Origin: Bacillus_BA fengqiuensis
GTDB lineage: Bacteria; Bacillota; Bacilli; Bacillales; Bacillaceae_H
DNA: 64,000 nt
Assembly: GCA_030813035.1 (NCBI GenBank)
Contig: JAUSTV010000019.1
Direction: 5' to 3' (one strand)
Numbering within the stretch: position 1 is the first letter of the stretch; every line of letters starts with the position of its first letter. Under the pieces are notes generated by a model, which was given only the letters and a program-made list of their open reading frames with translations, ran no database searches and was not told the DNA's origin. A program made the translations under genes and the position numbers. Positions 24,711 to 31,812 of the stretch are shown in pieces.

Positions 24711-25625
24711 ATGGAAGTGCTGATGAGAAATATGTTTCAATCTCTAGGAAAAAATCGTTCAGCGAATAAAGTTGCCAAGAAGTATGGTTTACGGTTTGGG
24801 GCAGGAAGGTTTGTTGCTGGGGAATCCATAGAAACAGCCATTCGAAGTGTTAAGCGGCTGAATCAAGATGGCAAAGTGGTGACGCTTGATCATTTAGGTG
24901 AATTTGTTTTCACTGAGGCAGAAGCAAATGAGTCCACCATGATGTGTATTCATACATTAGATGCGATTGCAAAGGCTGATGTTCAATCGAATCTTTCCCT
25001 TAAAATGACGTCCCTTGGGTTAGACATCAGTAAGGAGTTATGTCTGAAAAATATGCGCAGAATCCTTGATAGAGCCAAAATGTACAATAATTTCGTGCGT
25101 ATTGATATGGAAGACTATGATCATTGCCAAGTTTCCATAGATATATATAAAGAATTAAGACAAGAGTATGACAATGTTGGCCTTGTTATTCAAGCCTACT
25201 TGTATCGTACTGAACAGGATATGAGAGATTTGAATCAGTATAAAGCAAATCTTCGTTTAGTCAAAGGCGCCTACAAAGAATCACCAGATGTGGCTTTTCC
25301 AGAAAAAAGACATGTAGATGAAAACTATAAGGACATTATTAAGACACACCTGTTAAATGGCAATTACACAGCTGTAGCCAGCCACGATGAACAAATCATT
25401 GAATATACAAAAAAGATTGTACAGGAGCACAACATTTCAAACGATCAATTTGAATTTCAAATGTTGTATGGAATCTGCGTTGATCTTCAAGACCAGCTTG
25501 TCCAGCAAGGCTACAAAGTACGCGTCTATGTTCCATACGGAGTAGATTGGTTTGGCTATTTTATGAGACGTCTGGCAGAACGCCCGGCAAATGTTTGGTT
25601 CGTTTTAAAAAATCTATTAAAATAA
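24711..25625 (+). CDS. putB: Proline dehydrogenase
   Basis: The 304-residue FAD enzyme oxidises L-proline to 1-pyrroline-5-carboxylate and passes electrons to the respiratory chain. It has the PRODH barrel: a KMTSLGLD strand, FVRIDMEDYDH (near 145), VIQAYLYRT (near 180), LRLVKGAYKES (near 200), ASHDEQII (near 240), FQMLYGIC (near 262) and the active-site end FGYFMRRLAERPAN. I chose the ATG 10 bases after AAGGAGG; TTG codons just upstream are alternatives. It is followed after 28 bp by P5C dehydrogenase, giving the two-step proline to glutamate pathway. Confidence 0.95.
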   Translation: MEVLMRNMFQSLGKNRSANKVAKKYGLRFGAGRFVAGESIETAIRSVKRLNQDGKVVTLDHLGEFVFTEAEANESTMMCIHTLDAIAKADVQSNLSLKMTSLGLDISKELCLKNMRRILDRAKMYNNFVRIDMEDYDHCQVSIDIYKELRQEYDNVGLVIQAYLYRTEQDMRDLNQYKANLRLVKGAYKESPDVAFPEKRHVDENYKDIIKTHLLNGNYTAVASHDEQIIEYTKKIVQEHNISNDQFEFQMLYGICVDLQDQLVQQGYKVRVYVPYGVDWFGYFMRRLAERPANVWFVLKNLLK

Positions 25626-25653
25626 AAACCTTATATAAAGGAGTTTGATTGAT

Positions 25654-27225
25654 ATGACAACAGTAACGAAAATTTCCCCATTTAAAAATGAGCCGTTTAC
25701 AGACTTTACCCGTGAAGAAAATAAAAAAGACATGCAAGCCGCGCTTGCCAAGGTGAAAAAAGAATTAGACAGGGAGTATCCTTTGTACATCGGTACTGAA
25801 AAGATCGTTACGGAAGAGCAAATGATCTCTATTAATCCAGGAAATGTAGAGGAAGTCATCGGCCGTGTGAGCAAAGGGACTCAAGCATTAGCAGAACAAG
25901 CAATGCAAAAAGCGCTGCAGGCATTTGAATCTTGGAAGAACGTTTCTCCTGTTGAACGCGCCGAGTACTTATTCAAGGCAGCTGATTTAATGCGTCAACG
26001 CAAACACGAGTTTTCTGCTTGGCTTGTTTATGAATCAGGAAAGAACTGGGCTGAGGCTGATGCCGATACAGCAGAAGCCATTGATTTCATGGAATTCTAT
26101 GCACGAGAAATGATTCGTCTGAGTGAGACTTCTATTCATCAGCCTCTTACTAAAATTGAAGGCGAAGATAATCAAATCACGTATATTCCGCTCGGAGTAG
26201 GGATTGTTATTTCTCCTTTTAACTTCCCATTGGCCATTATGGCTGGAACAACTGTAGCAGCGATTGTGTCAGGAAATACAGTCATCCTTAAGCCGGCAGA
26301 TTCTACACCAGTAATTGCAGCCAAATTTGTCGAGTTAATGGAAGAAGTGGGACTTCCATCTGGTGTACTCAATTTCATTCCGGGAGATGGACTTGAGGTT
26401 GGAGAATACCTTGTTGAACATCCAAAAACTCGCTTCATATCTTTTACAGGTTCCCGCGAAGTAGGATGCCGTATTTATGACCGTGCATCAAAAGTGCATC
26501 CTGGACAGATTTGGTTAAAGCGTGTCATTGCAGAAATGGGCGGGAAAGACGGTGTCGTGGTCGATGAAACAGCCGACTTAGATGCAGCTGCGGCGGCTAT
26601 TGTTGCTTCTGCTTTTGGTTTCCAGGGACAAAAATGTTCAGCTGGTTCAAGAGCCGTTATCGTAGAATCTGTATATGACGAAGTGGCGGCAAAAGTAACG
26701 GAATTAACAAAGAGCTTACGAGTAGGATTGCCGGAAGAAAATGCTCCAATCGGCCCGGTTATTGACCAAAGAGCGATGGAGAAGATTTTAGCATACATTG
26801 AAATCGGCAAAGAAGAAGGAACACTGCTGGCAGGCGGATCAAAAGCTGATGGAAACGGCTTTTATATCGAACCTACTGTTTTTGCGGATGTTGATCCGAA
26901 AGCCCGCATTATGCAAGAAGAAATTTTTGGCCCTGTCCTCGCTTTAGCAAAAGCAGCGGATTGGAAAGAGGCTATTGAGGTTTATAATGATACAGAATAT
27001 GGCTTAACAGGTGCCTACTTCTCTCAAGACGAAGAACGCATTGCTTATGCGCTGGAAACGATGCACTGCGGAAACCTCTATATTAATAAAAAATGTACAG
27101 GTGCATTAGTCGGCGTTCATCCATTTGGCGGATTCAACATGTCCGGGACGGATTCTAAAGCCGGCGGTTATGATTATTTATTATTGTTCACGCAGGCAAA
27201 ACTAACTTCTCGGAAAGTGAAATAA
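25654..27225 (+). CDS. putC: L-glutamate gamma-semialdehyde (1-pyrroline-5-carboxylate) dehydrogenase, copy 2
   Basis: This 523-residue paralogue of the enzyme at 3432-4979 shares long identical stretches such as ISPFNFPLAIMAGTTVAAIV, the IAEMGGKD base-glutamate region and the FGxxGQKCSAGSRAV cysteine region. It completes proline oxidation to glutamate within the putB operon. The start follows AAAGGAG at 10 bases. The two copies are under different control: TGAACA operators here, sigma-54 there, so one serves proline and the other arginine. A composite hairpin repeat serves as terminator. Confidence 0.95.
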   Translation: MTTVTKISPFKNEPFTDFTREENKKDMQAALAKVKKELDREYPLYIGTEKIVTEEQMISINPGNVEEVIGRVSKGTQALAEQAMQKALQAFESWKNVSPVERAEYLFKAADLMRQRKHEFSAWLVYESGKNWAEADADTAEAIDFMEFYAREMIRLSETSIHQPLTKIEGEDNQITYIPLGVGIVISPFNFPLAIMAGTTVAAIVSGNTVILKPADSTPVIAAKFVELMEEVGLPSGVLNFIPGDGLEVGEYLVEHPKTRFISFTGSREVGCRIYDRASKVHPGQIWLKRVIAEMGGKDGVVVDETADLDAAAAAIVASAFGFQGQKCSAGSRAVIVESVYDEVAAKVTELTKSLRVGLPEENAPIGPVIDQRAMEKILAYIEIGKEEGTLLAGGSKADGNGFYIEPTVFADVDPKARIMQEEIFGPVLALAKAADWKEAIEVYNDTEYGLTGAYFSQDEERIAYALETMHCGNLYINKKCTGALVGVHPFGGFNMSGTDSKAGGYDYLLLFTQAKLTSRKVK

Positions 27226-27234
27226 GGTAAAGAA

Positions 27235-27336
27235 GATGGGTCAAAAGGGAAAAAGAAACCCTTTTGACCCATCCTCCTGAAAGGCTCCGTCATGAAAATC
27301 CAGTAAAACCAAGGGATTATATGACGGGGCCTTTCA
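27235..27336 (+). repeat. Composite hairpin repeat, copy B
   Basis: Hairpin 1 is GATGGGTCAAAAGGG with its exact complement at 27259-27273. Hairpin 2 is TGAAAGGCTCCGTCAT (27278-27293) with ATGACGGGGCCTTTCA (27321-27336), the loop again containing AATCCAGTAAAA. It immediately follows putC and must act as its terminator. Confidence 0.8.
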
Positions 27337-27723
27337 GTAAAAATCAGTTTTTGTGTTTGATGCCTCTTTTATAAAACAATCGATGTTCATTTAGAGAAGA
27401 ATGTAAAAGGTACATGAATACGTCTTCATACATACTCCTTAAATTCCTTGGATGACCCTATTCTACATTGCTTCTTACTCTTCAATATTATCTGCATCAA
27501 GCCCCCTTAAGAAAAAAGTTTCAAATGTAAAGTATGTTGAATAAGAGAGCCTTCGTTTGGGTATAAAGATAACAAAGTTTATAAATTATTAGATAATTCA
27601 CAAAATTGTCAAATCATTATCGAAAACCACCTTTATAAATTAACTGAATTATTTTATTATTTAGACGAATAAACCTTTAAATCATTTTCCCTATCCCAAA
27701 TTCCACGAAAAAGGAGGATTAAT
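27337..27723. other. AT-rich intergenic stretch
   Basis: No gene is seen. Near 27630 CGATAATGATTTGA (minus strand) is a partial match to a Fur box and may control the FbpB-like gene that follows; the second half of the site is poor. Confidence 0.4.
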
Positions 27724-27867
27724 ATGTCGCGAAAACTGAGCAAGTATAGAAAGTCATTTGAAGAGCTAGTACAAGAAAACAAGCAAGAGTTACTTAATGA
27801 TAAACACGAACTAGAAAAAATTGAAAACCGCATCGAAAAACGCCATGAAATAAAAAAGCTTGCTTAA
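27724..27867 (+). CDS. FbpB-family (Fur-regulated basic protein) small protein
   Basis: The 47-residue, highly charged protein opens MSRKLSKYRKSFEELVQENK and continues as one predicted helix (ELLNDKHELEKIE). S-F-E-E-L-V-x-E-N-K-x-E-L-L-x-D is the core of the FbpB family, small basic proteins that help the FsrA sRNA in iron sparing in B. subtilis. A strong AAGGAGG site precedes the ATG. Only a degenerate Fur-box-like sequence is visible upstream, so iron control is likely from the family but not proved here. The gene is flanked by two copies of the composite repeat. Confidence 0.75.
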   Translation: MSRKLSKYRKSFEELVQENKQELLNDKHELEKIENRIEKRHEIKKLA

Positions 27868-27893
27868 CATTTAATGACTTTCATGGAAAAGAG

Positions 27894-27996
27894 GATGACT
27901 CAAAAGGTGTAAAAAATACACCTTTTGAGTCATTCTGCTGAAAGGCCCCGTCATGAGAATCCAGTAAAATCAAGGATTCAGTGACGGGGCTTTTCG
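27894..27996. repeat. Composite hairpin repeat, copy C
   Basis: Hairpin 1 is GATGACTCAAAAGGTGTA with its complement ending at 27933. Hairpin 2 is TGAAAGGCCCCGTCA (27939-27953) with TGACGGGGCTTTTC, loop text AATCCAGTAAAATCAAGGATT as in copy A. It terminates the FbpB-like gene. Confidence 0.8.
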
Positions 27997-28211
27997 TCTT
28001 ACAGATTTTCCGAAAGAGAAAGCCCATTACAGTGCGATAGTACCCCTTTTAGGGATGGGATGGATACGGAGTGCCATTGTGTCACCGAGGATTAATGGCG
28101 CTTCAAGTATCTGAAACATACCAAGGGGACAAGAGGATTTCTCTTGTCTTTTTTATTTCCAGGATTGTATAATGAAAGAAACGTACGTTCGTGTTTAGGA
28201 GGGCGGGGGAA
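27997..28211. other. Presumed left flank of the TnpB element
   Basis: No gene is seen. A hairpin terminator lies at 28128-28154, and the element's left end cannot be placed. No tnpA gene is present. Confidence 0.4.
28128..28154 (+). terminator. Hairpin upstream of the TnpB remnant
   Basis: GACAAGAG and CTCTTGTC enclose five bases and are followed by six T. It could block read-through into the element. Confidence 0.8.
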
Positions 28212-28823
28212 TTGACCAAAACGTATTTCAAAGGGTTTAAATTTCGCTTGTATCCAACCAATGAACAGGCTACTCAAATGAACAAAACCATTGGTTGCTG
28301 CCGTTATTCGTACAATTTGGCATTAAGGAAACAAAGAGAGAAAGATTTATTGTGGTATGTAACCGAAGAAATGGTTCAAAACGGACAATTGTCTTCAAAT
28401 GAATGGAAAGGCCCTCGATATAGTGCCGATGAGTCCATGAAAGATAATACCCAGTATAAAAACACGACTCCGTGGTTAAAAGAAGTGGATTCCACGGCCA
28501 TTCAAAACGCCATTCAAGATTTGGGAAAAACCTATAAAGGCTACTATAAAAAAGAAAAAGGGAAGCCTAAATTTAAGTCTAAGAAAAATGATCTACAGTC
28601 GTATACCTCTCAATGTAACTACAAAAAAGGGGTAGGAACGATACGAATCGAAGGAAACGTCATCATCCTACCAAAAGTAGGAAGAGTCCGTTTTGCAAAA
28701 TCCAGAGAAGTAACCGGTAAAATCGTGAGTGCAACGGTTAGAAGAGCCCCTTCCGGAAAGTATTTTGTGTCTATCTTGGCCGAAGGGCTGAGAATCCTTT
28801 CCGAAATGGAAATAGCCGAATAA
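28212..28823 (+). pseudogene. tnpB: TnpB (IS200/IS605-IS1341 type) with in-frame loss of the RuvC and zinc-finger domains
   Basis: The 203-residue product starts (TTG after GGAGGGCGGGGG) with a normal TnpB N terminus: KGFKFRLYPTNEQ, CRYSYNLALRKQ and RIEGNVIILPKVGRVRF. At GKYFVSILAE it jumps directly to EGLRILSEMEIAE, the usual extreme C terminus that follows D-R-D-x-N-A-x-x-N-I-L in full-length proteins of about 370 residues. About 165 codons are gone, including all three RuvC acidic residues and the CxxC zinc finger, yet the frame is kept. It cannot be a nuclease. The 3' region after the stop looks intact. Whether the short protein is expressed is unknown. Confidence 0.85.
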
Positions 28824-29016
28824 AGTGCTTAACCATTTCGTAACCGTGGGGCACACGGGGATAGCCTAATAAGGACCGCTAGAGATGAGGTTCTTTTTGC
28901 AAGCCGAAGGTTTGTATGACATAGGAAAACTCGCAGCAGATAGAACGCGTGAAAGAAACTTCTATCTAACGGCATTGGGGTGAGAATCCCAATGCTTCAG
29001 CTGTAGGGGCAGTCAA
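28824..29016 (+). ncRNA. omegaRNA/right-end segment of the TnpB element
   Basis: The 3' flank of tnpB carries the pattern typical of IS1341-type elements: ACCGTGGGGCACACGGGGAT (paired CCGTG/CACGG), AGCCTAATAAG, a CGCTAGAGATGAG segment and a terminal GAATCCCAATGCTTCAGCTGTAGGGG region in which CCCAATGCTTCAGCTGTAGGG forms a hairpin. In active elements this is the guide-RNA scaffold, and the guide is the sequence just beyond the right end. Here the end is placed near 29016 because the neighbouring coding frame resumes at 29017. Confidence 0.6.
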
Positions 29017-29268
29017 TTAGCGGATATGCTGCAGCTTCATGGTGAAAACTTTGAACAAGCATTCCTAGCTTACCAAGAAGAGCGAATTCCGCGTACTGCC
29101 AAAGTACAAAGAAGTGCCCGTACATGGGGAGAAATCATCCATGCGGAAGATCCTGTCTCTATTTTGCTGCGCGATACTCTTCTAGAGCAAAAAGAAGCGA
29201 AAGAATTCGAAATGATTGATTGGTTGTACGGATATAAAAAACTGCCGGCTGGAAAAGTAAGTAAATAA
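29017..29268 (+). pseudogene. C-terminal fragment of an FAD-dependent monooxygenase
   Basis: An open frame of 83 codons starting at the element's right end reads LADMLQLHGENFEQAFLAYQ, then EERIPRTAKVQRSARTWGEI. The A-x-x-x-Y-x-x-x-R-x-P-R-x-x-x-V pattern is the C-terminal helix of flavoprotein hydroxylases of the salicylate/3-hydroxybenzoate hydroxylase group. The N-terminal FAD-binding part (about 300 residues) is not in the window. The first ATG (29026) has no ribosome binding site. It probably lost its front when the TnpB element inserted or rearranged. Confidence 0.75.
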
Positions 29269-29735
29269 TCAGGCAAACTTTCATTCTACGTATAATCGAC
29301 TGACATAAAAGGATAAATGGAAATTCAACTAAGTCCCAAGGTTAAACTTATTCCTTGGGACTTTCTCTTGTCTATGTTTCACTTTGAAACAGTAGTTTTC
29401 GATATTAGGAAATCCGGGTTTAGCATGACCATTGTTGTGGAATGCTCTGCCCCAGAACCAATAATGTTATATTTCCTTCCATTTTTTTATTTTGTGTGTT
29501 AGATAATGTTCCATTTTTTAACTGAACTTCAATTTGAAATGATAATATAAAGGTAATTCATGATAAGGGTGGGATCGATTTGACAATCCACAAGGGACAA
29601 ATTCTTTGTCAACAGTTGACCCATGAAGCAATTGTAAGATTAGTAAAGAAGCGGTTAAGGTATGAAAGAAAATTTTAAAAAATGCTAATGGGATAATAGT
29701 GTAGAAGTGTGTCTGCGAAGATAAAGGGGGTATCA
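29269..29735. other. Intergenic stretch with hairpin and a doubtful 32-codon ORF
   Basis: A terminator lies at 29331-29363. A TTG-initiated frame at 29580-29678 (MTIHKGQILCQQLTHEAIVR onward, basic) follows AAGGGTGGG and could encode a 32-residue protein, but nothing else supports it. No other feature is seen in these 467 bases. Confidence 0.35.
29331..29363 (+). terminator. Terminator downstream of the monooxygenase fragment
   Basis: AAGTCCCAAGG and CCTTGGGACTT form a perfect 11-bp stem around an 11-base loop, ending in TTTCTCTT. Confidence 0.8.
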
Positions 29736-30203
29736 ATGATGAGAGATACGTGGAGGATTACCTCACCAAAAACAATTTTTGAGTTTAGCAAACTTCCGGC
29801 TTTTCGTATTGCTGTCCCATCAATATTACAATTTATCTTAAATGCAGCATTAATTATACTTGCGACGGTTTTATGTATTTTAATGGCTAAAGAGGTCTTT
29901 CATTTTGTAGAATTCATTGGCACATCTGAAGCAACCAATATTCAACATTTCCTCGAACAAATCCTTGTCTTTTTTCTCTATTTTGAATTTATCTCAATGA
30001 TTGTAAAATATTTTCGCGAGAACTACCATTTTCCGATGAGATACTTTCTCTACATTGGCATTACAGCAATGATTCGTTTAATTATTGTTGATCATGACAA
30101 TCCCTTTAATACATTATTACATGCTTTCGTTATCCTCATTTTAACTTTAAGCTACTATATTATTAACAAAACACCTTCCAGGAAATCCTTCAATAATAAA
30201 TAA
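29736..30203 (+). CDS. psiE: PsiE-family phosphate-starvation-inducible membrane protein
   Basis: The 155-residue protein has four transmembrane helices (about 28-55, 70-95, 105-120 and 125-145). The second half, with RYFLYIGITAMIRLIIVDHD, matches PsiE proteins. In E. coli PsiE is induced by phosphate limitation and carbon starvation; its molecular role is unknown. The ATG pair at 29736/29739 follows AAAGGGGG. It stands alone between hairpins, and no PhoP box was found nearby. Confidence 0.8.
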   Translation: MMRDTWRITSPKTIFEFSKLPAFRIAVPSILQFILNAALIILATVLCILMAKEVFHFVEFIGTSEATNIQHFLEQILVFFLYFEFISMIVKYFRENYHFPMRYFLYIGITAMIRLIIVDHDNPFNTLLHAFVILILTLSYYIINKTPSRKSFNNK

Positions 30204-30247
30204 TTAGTTGAATTACCATCACAATATACCTCCTTTGATAAAGGTAA

Positions 30248-30292
30248 AAGCTATCTGCATCAACCAATTGTCATAGTTGGGACAGATAGCTT
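30248..30292 (+). terminator. psiE terminator
   Basis: AAGCTATCTG and CAGATAGCTT enclose an internally paired CAAC/GTTG loop, followed by a T-rich stretch. Confidence 0.75.
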
Positions 30293-30339
30293 CTTATTCA
30301 TCCGTTGCAATATACTTCATTTCTACAGTAAAATGGATA

Positions 30340-30353
30340 TGGAATCGATTTCA
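30340..30353. promoter_or_regulatory. LacI-family operator upstream of its own gene
   Basis: TGGAATCGATTTCA is the same type of 14-bp palindrome, with CG centre, as the sites at 31620, 31732 and 35009. It lies 24 bp upstream of the regulator start, indicating autoregulation. Confidence 0.65.
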
Positions 30354-30376
30354 GTTGACGGTGGAGTGATGAACAA

Positions 30377-31369
30377 ATGCCTACAATATCCGATGTAGCA
30401 AAATTATCAGGGTTGTCAAAAACAACCGTTTCACGTGTGATAAATAACCATTCATATGTTTCAAAAGAGAAAAAAGAGCTCGTAATGAAGGCAATGAAAG
30501 AACTTAACTATACGCCAAACCCTTCTGCAAGAAGGTTAAGAGGAAACTTAACGACAACAATAGGTGTTATTGTACCTAGAATTGTGAACCCATTCTTTTC
30601 GTCTTTAGTGAATTCCATTGAACAGGCTGCCTATAAAAAGGGATACCAAGTGCTGATTTGTCAAAGCAATGAAGATAAAGCGAAAGAATTAGCATTTTTA
30701 AACTTATTAAAAACAAAACAAGTAGATGGAGTGATTATGACTTCAATCGAAAATGATTGGGATGTTATAGAATCCTATAAAGAATACGGTTCTATTTTGT
30801 TATGCAATGATTACGTCAATCAAGCAGTTGTTCCAATGATTCGGTTAGATCAAACGAAAGGGGCATATTTGGGCGCTAAACATTTGATTGAAAGAGGTCA
30901 CCAAAAAATTGCTTATTGCACAGGCGGATTATTTGATGAGCAGGGGAAAGGTAAGGATCGTAATCAAGGTTTTCAAAAAGCCTTACATGAAGCGGGAATT
31001 AAGATCAATCCGAAATGGATTTTTATCGATCAGCATACGATCGAAGATGGTAAACAGGTAATCAAGCAAATTCTAGAGATGGATGATCGTCCAACCGCTA
31101 TTTTTACTGGTAGTGATGAAGTAGCGGGCGGAATCATGATTGGAGCAAAAGAGCGAGGCTTAATCATTCCTGATGACCTTGCAATCATTGGATTCGATGA
31201 TCAGCCAATTGCCGAAATACTAGACCCTAAACTGACGACCATTCGCCAGCCTGTCAATCAGATGGGGGAAAAATCCGTAGAAGTGATTATCGAGATGTTG
31301 GATAATCCCGAAATAGAGATAAAAAATTACGAGCTGCCGATCGAATTAATTGTACGGCAATCAACATAA
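30377..31369 (+). CDS. LacI-family transcriptional repressor of the alpha-glucoside cluster
   Basis: The 330-residue protein has an N-terminal LacI helix-turn-helix (PTISDVAKLSGLSKTTVSRV, residues 2-21), the hinge helix ending in NPSARRLRG and a periplasmic-binding-protein-like effector domain (about 62-330; GVIVPRIVNPFFSSL, AIFTGSDEVAGG, IIGFDDQPIAE). It should bind the palindromes of TGGWATCGATWCCA type found in front of this gene, the glucosidase gene and the sugar-binding lipoprotein gene, and be released by the imported sugar or its phosphate. Start codon spacing is good (GGTGGAGTGATG upstream). Confidence 0.92.
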   Translation: MPTISDVAKLSGLSKTTVSRVINNHSYVSKEKKELVMKAMKELNYTPNPSARRLRGNLTTTIGVIVPRIVNPFFSSLVNSIEQAAYKKGYQVLICQSNEDKAKELAFLNLLKTKQVDGVIMTSIENDWDVIESYKEYGSILLCNDYVNQAVVPMIRLDQTKGAYLGAKHLIERGHQKIAYCTGGLFDEQGKGKDRNQGFQKALHEAGIKINPKWIFIDQHTIEDGKQVIKQILEMDDRPTAIFTGSDEVAGGIMIGAKERGLIIPDDLAIIGFDDQPIAEILDPKLTTIRQPVNQMGEKSVEVIIEMLDNPEIEIKNYELPIELIVRQST

Positions 31370-31812
31370 TGATGTCATTCTTGTTTATTCTACATCAACA
31401 AACTCAATACAAGTGAGGGGCAAGGTGAAATCGTTAGAACCATTTCATTTTGTCCTTTTTGAGGGTTTTCCTAGGAACAAAATAGGTGATTAAGTGATTA
31501 ATAATTTGAATATTTGATAAGTAAGCGTTGACAGAATGTAAAAGCCGAAAGTATAATGAAAAACAGGAACCGGTTCCATTGCTGATAGGTTATTAAACTT
31601 ATATTTTTTTACCCTATTATGGAACCGATACCATAATAATTTTAGGTGTTTTACAGCTGTTCTACATATAATTAATGATTAAATAGGTATTTTCTCTTTA
31701 ATAATTGTAGAATTATTTTTTTGTACGTTTATGGAATCGATACCATACATGATTACAGTTGTAATAATCTAAGAAGATAGTTTAAATGTATATATTGTTG
31801 GAGGGGACAACA
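31370..31812. other. Control region between the repressor and glucosidase genes
   Basis: No gene is seen. These 443 AT-rich bases hold three LacI-type palindromes between 31565 and 31745. Confidence 0.65.
31565..31745. promoter_or_regulatory. Three LacI-type operators upstream of the glucosidase/PTS operon
   Basis: CAGGAACCGGTTCCATTG at 31565-31578 onward, TGGAACCGATACCA at 31620-31633 and TGGAATCGATACCA at 31732-31745 are related palindromes spaced about 55 and 110 bp apart. The spacing allows repression by looping. The last is 68 bp upstream of the glucosidase start. Confidence 0.75.

Noticed and set aside
28212..28823. Calling the short TnpB a TldR-type RNA-guided repressor
   Set aside because: TldR proteins keep a degenerate RuvC domain and near-full length. 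Here the domain is wholly deleted, so decay is the simpler reading; kept only as a testable idea.
29580..29678. 32-codon TTG-started ORF upstream of psiE
   Set aside because: A fair ribosome binding site exists but length, start codon and lack of any homologue in the window leave it unsupported.
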